A stretch of DNA of 64,000 bases. Source: Stackebrandtia albiflava. GTDB taxonomy: Bacteria; Actinomycetota; Actinomycetes; Mycobacteriales; Micromonosporaceae. The notes beneath the pieces are model-generated. The model saw nothing but the letters and a program-made list of their open reading frames with translations, was not told the DNA's origin and did not search any database. A program made the position numbers and the translations under genes. Shown in pieces: positions 46,135 through 54,617 of the stretch. Each line of letters starts with the position of its first letter. The first letter of the stretch is position 1. The stretch spans positions 1,783,142-1,847,141 of the forward strand of contig NZ_VLLL01000005.1 of NCBI RefSeq assembly GCF_007994225.1, given 5' to 3'.

Positions 46135-47100
46135 ATGGTCTCCTACGCCGAACTGGCCAATATGGACATGACGAGGCTCGCGGGTGCGGCCGAGGTGTCC
46201 GGTGTCCTGGCCGGTCGACTGGCCACACATACCACCGACCTGCGGACGGTCGCCGACATCCCGCCGGACGTGTGGAGCGGCCCCGACGAGGCCGCCGCCT
46301 CCGACAGCCTCGTGACGAGATCCGAGTCGCTCTACGCGGTCTCCGACGTGTTCGCACGCTGCCGGACGATCCTGGAGGAGCTCGTCACGGCCCTCGGCAC
46401 CGCCAGGGAGCGATTGGGCGACGCCCACGAACGGATCGCGGGCACCGGCATCACCATCGGTCCCGACGGCACCGTCACTACACCGGTGGTCCAGGACGCC
46501 GACGTCGCCACCTTCAACGAGGAACTGGCTCAGCAGGCACGTGCCGTCATCGACGAGGCGCTCCGGTGGGCCCGAGAGGCCGACGACCGGGCCGCGAACG
46601 CCCTCGCCCTGTTCGGATTCGGGTTCGGGTTCGGTGACGAGTCCTCGCTGTTCGGCGACGACGGCAAGCCACCACTCTGGCTGGAGATCCTGACCGAACG
46701 ACTCAGCCCCGGCTTCTTCGACCTGCTGCCACCCGAGATGCAGTCGAAGATCATAGGCACCCTCACGAAGGAGACGGCCGAGGCCCAAGGCGCGGACTGC
46801 CGGGAGATCGACGGCCTGATGGTCTGCGTCAACGCGCCGAGCTGGATGTACGAACGGGGTGGAACCACCATCGGCGACACCTTCGTCAGTGCCGCCGACA
46901 GTTTCGAGGAGCTCGAAGCGCGGCCGGCCCCGTTCACGCTGTCGGAACTGATCAACCACGAGAAGTTCCACCGCGACGAACAGTGGCGACGCTACGGGAT
47001 CGGATTCATCCCCATGTACCTCGCCGAGGAGGCGGTGGCGCCGGGCGGGGAGAACAGGTACGAGCGCGCCGCCGAGGCGGCGGGAAGGACCGGCTACTGA
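46135..47100 (+). CDS. WXG-type protein with putative HExxH zincin C-terminal domain (intact)
   Basis: 321 residues from ATG 46135 (AAGGAG eight nt upstream). N-terminal helical region (about residues 1-180) with V-W-S-G near residue 48, the WXG-like turn. A Gly/Phe-rich linker (FGFGFGFG) leads to the C-terminal domain: two Cys in a short segment, RGGTTIGDTF near 242, FEELE, then HEKFH (about residue 280) followed by RDEQW and MYLAEE. HExxH with a downstream Glu is a zinc-peptidase signature. No signal peptide, so export would need a type VII system. It is the intact paralogue of the frameshifted gene at 4898-5997. A secreted toxin or wall-active peptidase is possible; neither is proven. Confidence 0.75.
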   Translation: MVSYAELANMDMTRLAGAAEVSGVLAGRLATHTTDLRTVADIPPDVWSGPDEAAASDSLVTRSESLYAVSDVFARCRTILEELVTALGTARERLGDAHERIAGTGITIGPDGTVTTPVVQDADVATFNEELAQQARAVIDEALRWAREADDRAANALALFGFGFGFGDESSLFGDDGKPPLWLEILTERLSPGFFDLLPPEMQSKIIGTLTKETAEAQGADCREIDGLMVCVNAPSWMYERGGTTIGDTFVSAADSFEELEARPAPFTLSELINHEKFHRDEQWRRYGIGFIPMYLAEEAVAPGGENRYERAAEAAGRTGY

Positions 47101-47276
47101 CCATCGCGTGCCGATACCGGCGATACACGTGGGACCGTCTCCTCACCGCTCGTTCGGCGTGTGCCGTGTCGTTCCGGGTGGCGGGCGCACCACGCGCACC
47201 GAGGTGGCCGAAGTCGGGGGGACAGCGACCTTGAAAACCACGGAGTAACGTCGATGTGCCCCGGCTTCGTGGCCGT

Positions 47277-48530
47277 TCAGGGCTCGATCGCCGACTCGCG
47301 CCGACTGAACAGCGTCAGGCACAACACGGCGATGGCGGTGAGGCCCGCCAATCCGAGCAACAGGGCCGGGAAGGCGAGGTCCAGGCCGGCGGTGAGCGGT
47401 CCGAGGCTCGCCCCGATGAACAGCACGAACCCGTTCAGCGCCATCCCGCCGGCCCGCTGGGGAACGGCGGCTTCCCCGAACAGGGTGATCATCGCCGGCA
47501 CCGCCAGCGCCACACCGACGACGTAGACCAGGCTCGTCACGGCGATGCCCACCGGCGAGTCGGCGAGCAGGGCTTCGGTGACGAGCCCGAGGGCTGCCAC
47601 GGCGAAGCCGAGACGGGCGACGCCCGACGTACCGAACCGGCGGGCGAGAGGTCCGACCGCCAGGGATGCGAACATGCCGGGTAGGCCGGCCAGCCGCAGC
47701 CAGATCGTATGCGACGCGTCCAGTCCGAGCGTGCCAAGCTGCGGTCCGAGGCCGGTGTACATCGCGACGAACCCGAGCAGCAGTGTGAGGTGTGCGGCGG
47801 CCAGTAGTAGCACCCGCGGCATCACCGCGACCCGCCCGAGCGCGACGAAGCGCTTCCCCAGGCCGCCGGGAACGGCGGGGCGTGGCGGCTCGACGACCAG
47901 GACGGCGACACCGGCGAGGCAGCCGCACAGCACCACACCGGACAACACGAACATCCACGACCAACCGAGACTCAGGGCGATCGCGGAGGCGAGCGCCTGC
48001 CCGGTGATGCCCGCCACGAGGAACGCGGTCGACATCGCGCCGATGGAGGCGGCACGACGGGACGGCGGGGTGGCCTCGGCCAGGTAGGCGAGTGCGACGG
48101 GGGCGAAACTCGCCGCCGCGAGGCCCTGCAACCCGCGCAGTGTCCCCAGTGCCGGAACGGACGATGCCCCGGCCGCACCCAACGTCGCGAGCGTCAGGGC
48201 GGCGAGTCCGATCACGAGTACCCTCCTGCGCCCGTATTGGTCCGCCAGCGGCCCCCAGACGAGGAACCCGACCGCGTAACAGACGCTGAACGCGGTCGAC
48301 AGCGCGAACGACACGTCCCCGCCCAGGTCTTCACCGACCGGTCCGACCAACGGGATCGCCGCGTACAGCTGGGTGAGTACGAACAACGCCGTGACAACGA
48401 GCACGACGACCGCCCCGGCAGACGCCGGGAACTCCGGTGGCCGAGCGCTCCTGCGGTGGGAGGTCTGCGCGGTGAGCGTGGATGGTGACACGACTCCTCC
48501 ATTTCCAACGTCAACGTTGGAAGTAACCAT
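47277..48530 (-). CDS. MFS transporter
   Basis: 417 residues from ATG 48530; a GTG at 48491 would shorten it by 13 residues and leave the operator at 48503 outside the gene, so the start is uncertain. Twelve membrane helices, with the loop-2 signature G-P-L-A-D-Q-Y-G-R-R-R near residue 90. Resembles sugar-efflux/YnfM-like drug exporters. Divergent from a TetR gene with shared dyads, the usual layout of a substrate-inducible efflux pump. Confidence 0.88.
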   Translation of the reverse strand: MVTSNVDVGNGGVVSPSTLTAQTSHRRSARPPEFPASAGAVVVLVVTALFVLTQLYAAIPLVGPVGEDLGGDVSFALSTAFSVCYAVGFLVWGPLADQYGRRRVLVIGLAALTLATLGAAGASSVPALGTLRGLQGLAAASFAPVALAYLAEATPPSRRAASIGAMSTAFLVAGITGQALASAIALSLGWSWMFVLSGVVLCGCLAGVAVLVVEPPRPAVPGGLGKRFVALGRVAVMPRVLLLAAAHLTLLLGFVAMYTGLGPQLGTLGLDASHTIWLRLAGLPGMFASLAVGPLARRFGTSGVARLGFAVAALGLVTEALLADSPVGIAVTSLVYVVGVALAVPAMITLFGEAAVPQRAGGMALNGFVLFIGASLGPLTAGLDLAFPALLLGLAGLTAIAVLCLTLFSRRESAIEP

Positions 48531-48568
48531 AGTACGCTCGCGACACATCTCCAACTCATTCGTTGGAG
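48503..48568. promoter_or_regulatory. Two dyads between MFS and TetR genes
   Basis: TTCCAACGTCAACGTTGGAA (48503-48522, 9-bp arms) and CTCCAACTCATTCGTTGGAG (48549-48568, 7-bp arms) share TCCAAC-N6/8-GTTGGA half-sites. They are centred 46 bp apart in the divergent region, likely operators for the TetR encoded at 48603. The first lies just inside the annotated MFS start. Confidence 0.75.
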
Positions 48569-48602
48569 TTCGCGGTCGGCAATGATCGGAGTAGGGTGTG
48601 TG

Positions 48603-49190
48603 ATGGCGTGGGACACTGAGGGAACTAAGCGGAGCATCCTTGACGCCGCCGTGGACGAGTTCGCGGCGCACGGCCCGGACGGCACGACCATCGAGCGGAT
48701 CGCGCGCAAGGCGGGGGTCAACAAGGAACGGGTTTACAACTACTTCGGCGGCAAACGGGAACTGTTCGCCCGCGTGCTGCGCGACGAACTGGCCAAGGTC
48801 GCCCGGGATGTGCCGGTGGAGTCCTTCGCCACCGAGGACATCGGCGAGTACGCCGGTCGGGTCTACGACTACCACCGTCTCCACCCCGAACTCGGACGAC
48901 TGCTGCGCTGGGAGGGGCTCGCCTTCGATGCCGCGGTGCCCGACGAGGAACAACGGCGGGAGCACTACAGCTACAAGACCGCCGCCGTCGCCGACGGACA
49001 GGAGCACGGGGCACTCACCCGGGAGCTCGACGCGGACCACCTGATCTTTCTCGTGCTGTCGCTGGCCGGCTGGTGGTCCGCCGTGCCGCAGGTCGCGCGG
49101 ATGATCACCGGCGACGAGACCGAGGCCGAACACCAACGCCGCCGCGCCTCCGTCGTCGCGGCCACGCGCAGACTCGCCGCGCCCGGGTGA
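48603..49190 (+). CDS. TetR-family regulator of the MFS exporter
   Basis: 195 residues from ATG 48603 (GGAGTAGGG upstream). HTH (about residues 10-55) with IERIARKAGVNKERVYNYFGGK (in parts: IERIARKAGVN, RVYNYFGGK). C-terminal domain of the TetR_C class with EWLR-like ligand pocket not identifiable. Divergent gene arrangement and two dyads point to repression of the exporter and itself. Confidence 0.88.
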   Translation: MAWDTEGTKRSILDAAVDEFAAHGPDGTTIERIARKAGVNKERVYNYFGGKRELFARVLRDELAKVARDVPVESFATEDIGEYAGRVYDYHRLHPELGRLLRWEGLAFDAAVPDEEQRREHYSYKTAAVADGQEHGALTRELDADHLIFLVLSLAGWWSAVPQVARMITGDETEAEHQRRRASVVAATRRLAAPG

Positions 49191-49252
49191 CGAAGGGGCC
49201 GGACCCGGCTTCCGGAAACGAAGCCGGAACGTCGCCCACCCGGCCGTGTTCG

Positions 49253-49681
49253 TCATCCCGGCAGGACACCTTCGAGTGGTCGGCTCGTAGCCCGCCGAGA
49301 AAGGTGAACAGCCCGGTGCGAGCCGGGAACGTGCTCACGGGTGCCGCCCGTCACGTTCCGGTTGTAGTCCATCGCGATCCCGATCCAGCACGACAAGTGC
49401 TCGTCGACGCTGATCGCGTCGGCAGCGACTTCGATCCAACAGGGGCCCATGTCGCGGCCAGGGCCCATCTCCGCCTGCGCGGCCCCGGGCCTACCGAGGA
49501 GTTCGTCGTGCCGGCCGGTGTCGACCCGTACGAGGAGGTCACCGTCTCTCAGAGCGCTGACGATGATCTTCTCATTCACCATCACGGATATACCGCCGAA
49601 CATCGAGACCTCACGTACCACCGGTTCACCGGCGATCAAGCCACGGATCCGTCCGAGGAGGACGGTCTGCGCGGGAGTCAT
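49253..49681 (-). CDS. TfoX N-terminal domain protein
   Basis: 142 residues from ATG 49681 with GGGAGTGG upstream. The TfoX/Sxy N-terminal fold is shown by REVSMFGGISVMVN near residue 25, D-G-D-L-L-V-R-V and PGAAQAEMGPGRDMG. Only this domain is present. Despite the name, single-domain versions in actinobacteria are not known competence regulators; function unknown. The C-terminal 20 residues are extra. Downstream of a broken SnoaL-like gene. Confidence 0.78.
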   Translation of the reverse strand: MTPAQTVLLGRIRGLIAGEPVVREVSMFGGISVMVNEKIIVSALRDGDLLVRVDTGRHDELLGRPGAAQAEMGPGRDMGPCWIEVAADAISVDEHLSCWIGIAMDYNRNVTGGTREHVPGSHRAVHLSRRATSRPLEGVLPG

Positions 49682-49694
49682 GACCCACTCCCGC

Positions 49695-50048
49695 TCAAGC
49701 CTGCTGAGGCGGCACGTAGGAGAGCCGGTCGAAGACGAGCACACTCTCGGTGATCCTGCCGCCCTCGACGGTGAAGAACTCGGCAGCCGGTGTGGTGGAG
49801 GTCGTCGCGGTCCGGGGGTGGTAGAAGAGTGCGACACGATCGCCGTCGACGAACTCGGCGATGCCGGTGAGCATCGGGGCGAAGTCGCCGATGCCCCCCG
49901 TAGGAGTCCTTGCCGTTCAGGTCGACGCCCGGAGCGCGACACGCGATGTCGTCCGCGACGTGGCTCATCGCCGTGTCGATGTCACCGCTGGTCCATGCGC
50001 GGTTACTCCTGCACGGTGTCCCTCAACGCCGGCTGGATCGAGGCGACC
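49695..50048 (-). pseudogene. SnoaL-like (NTF2-fold) protein, broken by two frameshifts
   Basis: Three short frames join to one sensible protein: ...LRDTVQE, then RAWTSGDIDTAMSHVADDIACRAPG, then IGDFAPMLTGIAEFVDGDR to RLSYVPPQQA. (The middle and last parts are longer than quoted.) One extra base lies near 50006 (GAGTAACC for GAGTACC) and one in a G6 run near 49895. The N-terminus seems to be lost near the pdxS terminator. SnoaL-like proteins are polyketide cyclases or isomerase-like enzymes. Two insertions in 350 bp favour decay over sequencing error, although the homopolymer one could be technical. Confidence 0.7.
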
Positions 50049-50059
50049 GGGTCACCGAC

Positions 50060-50086
50060 GGGACGGGCCGTTGAACGGCCCGTCCC
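50060..50086 (-). terminator. Hairpin after pdxS
   Basis: 11-bp perfect stem (50060-50070 with 50076-50086), TTGAA loop, 97 nt beyond the pdxS stop on the minus strand. Confidence 0.7.
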
Positions 50087-50182
50087 GGGAACGACGTCAG
50101 GGTCGTCCGTGGGAAACCGTGGCGCTCGGCGTCTCCGCTCGACGGTGGGTGCGAGCGTTCGACCGAGGCCCCGACGTCCGTA

Positions 50183-51091
50183 CTACCAGCCGCGCTTGGC
50201 GAACTGCTGGGTCTCGGGGAGGGTCTGCACGTTCAGGCCGACCATGGCCTCGCCCAGGCCCCGGGAGACCTTCGCGACGACGTCGGCGTCGTCGTGGAAC
50301 GCGGTCGCCTTGACGATGGCGGCGGCACGCTTGGCGGGATCACCGGACTTGAAGATGCCCGAGCCGACGAACACGCCCTCGGCGCCGAGCTGCATCATCA
50401 TGGCCGCGTCGGCGGGGGTGGCGATACCGCCGGCGGTGAACAGGACGACCGGGAGGCGGCCGGCCTTCGCGACCTCCTGCACCAGGTCGAACGGCGCGCG
50501 CAGCTCCTTGGCGGCGGCGTACAGTTCGGCCTCGTCCAGCACGGTGAGCCGCTTCACGTCGGCGCGGATCTGACGCATGTGCCGGGTCGCCTCGACGACG
50601 TTGCCGGTACCGGCCTCGCCCTTGGAGCGGATCATCGCCGCACCCTCGGAGATGCGCCGCAGCGCCTCACCCAGGTTGGTGGCACCGCAGACGAACGGAA
50701 CGGTGAACGGCCACTTGTCGATGTGGTTGGCCTCGTCGGCGGGCGTAAGCACCTCCGACTCGTCGATGTAGTCGACGCCGAGGGACTGCAGCACCTGGGC
50801 CTCGACGAAGTGACCGATCCGCGCCTTCGCCATCACGGGGATCGACACGGCCTCGATGATGCCGTCGATCATGTCGGGGTCGCTCATCCGCGACACACCG
50901 CCCTCGGCGCGGATGTCGGCGGGCACCCGCTCCAGGGCCATCACCGCGACCGCCCCGGCGTCCTCGGCGATCTTGGCCTGCTCGGGCGTGACCACGTCCA
51001 TGATGACGCCGCCCTTGAGCATGTCGGCCATGCCGCGCTTCACCCGGGCGGTACCGGTCGTGTTCAATGCAGTCGCCTGGTCGTTCGTCAC
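50183..51091 (-). CDS. pdxS: Pyridoxal 5'-phosphate synthase lyase subunit
   Basis: 302 residues; GTG start. (Beta/alpha)8 enzyme that joins ribose 5-phosphate, glyceraldehyde 3-phosphate and ammonia to make [19 protein letters not shown] at the start, [14 protein letters not shown] near residue 90 with the catalytic Lys, and DEAEVLTPAD-type region near 112 (here [11 protein letters not shown]) are diagnostic. Its partner pdxT is 17 kb downstream instead of adjacent. Confidence 0.97.
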   Translation of the reverse strand: MTNDQATALNTTGTARVKRGMADMLKGGVIMDVVTPEQAKIAEDAGAVAVMALERVPADIRAEGGVSRMSDPDMIDGIIEAVSIPVMAKARIGHFVEAQVLQSLGVDYIDESEVLTPADEANHIDKWPFTVPFVCGATNLGEALRRISEGAAMIRSKGEAGTGNVVEATRHMRQIRADVKRLTVLDEAELYAAAKELRAPFDLVQEVAKAGRLPVVLFTAGGIATPADAAMMMQLGAEGVFVGSGIFKSGDPAKRAAAIVKATAFHDDADVVAKVSRGLGEAMVGLNVQTLPETQQFAKRGW

Positions 51092-51385
51092 GCTGGGCCC
51101 GCTCCTTCGCGTACGTGAGGGATGTTCAACCCCTCAATCCTACGCAGGAGACGACCGCCACCGACACGGCGGCGACGGTCCCATCCCTGGTCACCGCCGG
51201 TGAGATTCACCACTGGACGGAACGCGTGCCCCCGACGGCCGCCGGTGTCCCCGGACCGCGACCGAACCCGCCACGCCCGCCGCGCGTCCGTGGGGCGGGC
51301 TCTAGGCTGAAACCCCGACACACCACCGGGACCGGCGTCGCCCGGTCGGTGGTCTCGCCGACTCGTCCGCGCGGAAGGGCCAACC

Positions 51386-53314
51386 GTGAAGATCAGTTTC
51401 CTGATGCACTCGCTGTACAACGTGGGCGGGACCATCCGGACCACGTTGAGCACCGCGACCGCCCTGGCGGACCTGGGCCACGAGATCGCACTCGTCACCG
51501 TGTTCCGCAGGCGCACCGAACCGATCTTCCGGATAGACCCGCGCTTCACCGTGACGTCCCTCGTCGACGTGCGCAAGGACGCGCCACCGCCGGCTCCCGG
51601 CGACGCGAAGCTGGCGGCCCGGCCGGCCCGGTTGTTCCCCAAGACGGAGGGACGGTACCGGCAGTACAGCCGCCTCACCGACCGGCGGATCGTCGAGTGG
51701 CTGCGGGGCTGCGACGCCGACGTCATCGTCGGCACCCGTCCCGGTCTCAACGTGATGCTCGCCCGCTACGGGCCGCGTGACGCCGTCAAGGTCGCGCAGG
51801 AACACCTGTTCCTCTCCAAGCACGGCGGACGGCTGACCCGGCGCCTGTACCGGGCGTACCGCAGGGTCGACGCGGTCACGACGGTCTCGGCAACCGACGC
51901 CGACGACTACCGGCGGCGGATGCCGCGGATAGCCGACCGGATCGACCACATACCCAACTCCGTCCCGGCCAGTCCGCTGCCGCCCGCGACCGGGGACAGC
52001 AGGCTCGTCGTCGCGGCCGGGAGGCTGGAGACGGTGAAACGGTACGACGTGCTGTTGCGCGCGTTCGCGCTGCTGCTCCCCCGCTTCCCGGAATGGCGGC
52101 TGCGGATCTACGGCCACGGCCGTGACACCGGGCGGCTCCGGTCGCTCGTCGACGCGCTCGGGCTGAACGACTCAGTCATGTTGATGGGAAGCCGGCACCC
52201 CATCGACGCCGAATGGGTGAAGGGCTCCATCGCGGCGGTCACCTCCGACATGGAGTCGTTCGGCCTGACGATCGTGGAGGCCATGGACTGTGGCCTGGCC
52301 GTGGTGTCCACCGCCTGCCCGTACGGTCCCCCGGAACTGATCGACCACGGTGTGGACGGCCTGCTCACTCCGATCGGGGACCCGGCGGCGTTCGCCGACG
52401 CGCTCGCCCGCGTGATGGCCGACGAGTCGTTGCGCCGGTCGATCGCCGAGGCCGGTCGCGCCAAGGCCGCCGGATTCACCCCGGAGGCCGTCGGCGCCAG
52501 GTACGAGGAACTCTTCACCCGGCTGCTGGCCGCCCGTGGCCGCGCCGTCCGCCCCGCCACACCGACCGCGGCGCCTCCGCCGCCGGCCGAGACAGACTGC
52601 CGTTCCGTGTCGTTCTCGGCGCTCGAGTTGACCGGTCCACCGGCAGGTGAACTGTTCTGGGACGACGGGACGCGCCGGGTCCCGGTGAAGACCGGCCGGG
52701 TCCTGACCGACTGGACGGACCTCACCGACGGCGTGTGGCGGCTGAGCGTCGACTCCGGTCCGGTACCGGCGGGCAGGATCGACACTCGGGCTCTGACGAC
52801 GCCGCCCGAGGTCGCGCCCCCGGTCGTGGTGGTCCCGTTCGCCGACGAGGGCGGTCTCGCCGTCCGGGTCTGGCGACGCGAGGGGTTCGCCGAGCCGGAG
52901 ACCGTCGCCGTGACCTCGGAGACGTTGACGGTGACCGGCCGCCTACTGGGAACGCCGCTCGACGGCCTCACCGGTTGGACGCTGGCCAACCGCCGCCGCG
53001 AGGATGTCGCCCTGTCGGGCCGGGCCGACGCGACCGCGGACCGGTTCGAGGTCGGCGTCCCCGTCGTTGACCTGCTCGCCGAATCGGTGCCCGGTGACCT
53101 GTGGGACCTGTGGTTGACCGGCCCGGATCCGTCGCGGCGGGTCCGGGTTAGCCGGATCCTCGACGACGTCGCGCGACGCAAGGGCGTGGACCGGCCACGG
53201 CACCTCACGATCGGGGATCGCCGGATCGAGCCGTACTTCACGGTCGACAACGACCTGGCGGTGCGGATCCGCGAGACGACGCCGGATCAGTCCGGGTTGT
53301 CCATGTTGAAGTAG
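51386..53314 (+). CDS. Group 4 glycosyltransferase with C-terminal beta-rich extension
   Basis: 642 residues from GTG 51386 (GGAAGGG upstream). The first about 385 residues are a GT-B glycosyltransferase: FLMHSLYNVGGTIRT at the start, VVAAGRLETVKRYDVLLRAF near 210 and DMESFGLTIVEAMDCGLAVV near 286 with the E-x7-E motif. A Pro/Ala linker (about 390-405) then leads to about 240 residues of beta-rich sequence with no motif I know. Similar extended enzymes make teichoic-acid or surface polysaccharides in actinomycetes. Its 3' end overlaps the convergent gene by 28 nt. Confidence 0.88.
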   Translation: MKISFLMHSLYNVGGTIRTTLSTATALADLGHEIALVTVFRRRTEPIFRIDPRFTVTSLVDVRKDAPPPAPGDAKLAARPARLFPKTEGRYRQYSRLTDRRIVEWLRGCDADVIVGTRPGLNVMLARYGPRDAVKVAQEHLFLSKHGGRLTRRLYRAYRRVDAVTTVSATDADDYRRRMPRIADRIDHIPNSVPASPLPPATGDSRLVVAAGRLETVKRYDVLLRAFALLLPRFPEWRLRIYGHGRDTGRLRSLVDALGLNDSVMLMGSRHPIDAEWVKGSIAAVTSDMESFGLTIVEAMDCGLAVVSTACPYGPPELIDHGVDGLLTPIGDPAAFADALARVMADESLRRSIAEAGRAKAAGFTPEAVGARYEELFTRLLAARGRAVRPATPTAAPPPPAETDCRSVSFSALELTGPPAGELFWDDGTRRVPVKTGRVLTDWTDLTDGVWRLSVDSGPVPAGRIDTRALTTPPEVAPPVVVVPFADEGGLAVRVWRREGFAEPETVAVTSETLTVTGRLLGTPLDGLTGWTLANRRREDVALSGRADATADRFEVGVPVVDLLAESVPGDLWDLWLTGPDPSRRVRVSRILDDVARRKGVDRPRHLTIGDRRIEPYFTVDNDLAVRIRETTPDQSGLSMLK

Positions 53315-53769
53315 CGTGGCCGGGGCAGTCGCCTGGTCAGACCGAACAGCCTCACCACCCACCGGTGCCGGGTGGCGACCGCGTCCCGTACGACGTCGGT
53401 GTGGACCTGCCTGGCGATGGCGACCCGCCGGTTGACGCGCCGCACCTCCTCCAGCGCGGGATCGTCGGGCGGCAGCGGGAGCTCTCGCAACACGCGGGTG
53501 AGGTCGTTCTCCGCCGTCTCGCGTTCCTCGGGAAGTGAGTCGAGGCTGGCGTGACCGGCTGCCCGCAACGCCTCGGCGTGCCGTCCCAGGCGCGGGGCCT
53601 CGGTGTCGGCCAGTGCCAGCGCGGTCTTGGCCCGGATGTCGAGCTTGCCGGAGAGCGCGGCGTCGGCGTCGACGGCCCGTGCGTGCAGCCGTTCGACGCG
53701 GGTGGCGGTCCAGGTGAGGTAGGTGCCGAGCACCGCCACCACGACGACCACGACCACCAACCACCACAT
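53287..53769 (-). CDS. Small membrane-anchored LemA-like protein
   Basis: 160 residues. One N-terminal membrane helix (about residues 2-20), then a helical coil with TRVERLHARAVDADAALSGKL and an Arg-rich tail. The membrane helix followed by R-x-x-x-L-x-x-x-V-D-A-x-L matches LemA or related proteins. Conserved between the pdx and pim genes in several actinomycetes to my recollection. Function unknown. Confidence 0.65.
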   Translation of the reverse strand: MWWLVVVVVVVAVLGTYLTWTATRVERLHARAVDADAALSGKLDIRAKTALALADTEAPRLGRHAEALRAAGHASLDSLPEERETAENDLTRVLRELPLPPDDPALEEVRRVNRRVAIARQVHTDVVRDAVATRHRWVVRLFGLTRRLPRPRYFNMDNPD

Positions 53770-53875
53770 AGACGCCGATCTTATCGGTAGCTCCCGTACC
53801 GTCCCGGTGGTCTCAGCGTGCTCTCAGCCACCACGGGACGACCGCTATCCTGCACGGAACGGCGGGAGGTAAGGC

Positions 53876-54601
53876 GTGGAACTCACGGGACTGCGTGTGG
53901 TGGTGACCTCGGCGGGCCGGGACTTCGGACGGTCGTTGGCGATCGACCTGGCCGACGCCGGGGCGGCGGTGCACCTGTCGGCCCGCGACCCGGCCGCCGC
54001 CGACGAGACGGCCGCGCTCATCCGGCGGCGGGGCGGTCAGGCGTGGCCGTACCGTTGCGACCTCGCCGACCCCGACTCGATCCGGGAGTTCACCGCCCAG
54101 GTCGCGGCACGCACCCCGTACGTCGACGTGCTGGTCAACAACGGTGCTCGGTACCTCGCCGGGGCGGATCCGGTCTCCGGGACCGACCGGGACGTCATCG
54201 ACACGATCGCCGCCACGGCGACCGGAACGATCCTGGTCACCCGGGGCCTGCTGCCGTCGCTGGAACGGTCCGAACGGCCCGACATCGTCACGATGGTGTC
54301 GGCGGTCGCCGACCCGGGGCATCGCCGGTCGGAGGCGCATCCGGCGTACTACGCGGCGAAACACGCCCAGGCCGGGTTCCTGGAGATCCTGTCGCACCGG
54401 CTCCGGCCGAAGGGCATCCGGGTGATGTCGCTGTATCCGCCCGACTTCGACAACCCGGACCGGCTCGGCCCGGACTGGGACGCTCCGACGTCGGCGACGG
54501 ACCCGTTGCGGGCGCCGTCGTTGACCGCGTGCGTGAAGTTCGCGATCGGGCAGCCGAGGGACTGCTTCCTCACGTCCCTGCGGTTCGAACAGGCGGTGTG
54601 A
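53876..54601 (+). CDS. Short-chain dehydrogenase/reductase
   Basis: 241 residues from GTG 53876 (GGGAGG). Classical SDR fold: nucleotide loop TSAGRDFGRSLA (variant of TGxxxGIG), D-L-A-D adenine site, NNGARYL near residue 89, S near 142 and the active YYAAK near 161. NAD(P)H-dependent; substrate unknown. Convergent with pimA (16-nt gap). Confidence 0.88.
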   Translation: MELTGLRVVVTSAGRDFGRSLAIDLADAGAAVHLSARDPAAADETAALIRRRGGQAWPYRCDLADPDSIREFTAQVAARTPYVDVLVNNGARYLAGADPVSGTDRDVIDTIAATATGTILVTRGLLPSLERSERPDIVTMVSAVADPGHRRSEAHPAYYAAKHAQAGFLEILSHRLRPKGIRVMSLYPPDFDNPDRLGPDWDAPTSATDPLRAPSLTACVKFAIGQPRDCFLTSLRFEQAV

Positions 54602-54617
54602 CGCCGAAGCCTCGGCG

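Noticed and set aside
47101-47276. Gap between the zincin-like gene and the MFS gene
   Set aside because: Open frames here are shadows or lack a start and motif; no clear terminator was found.
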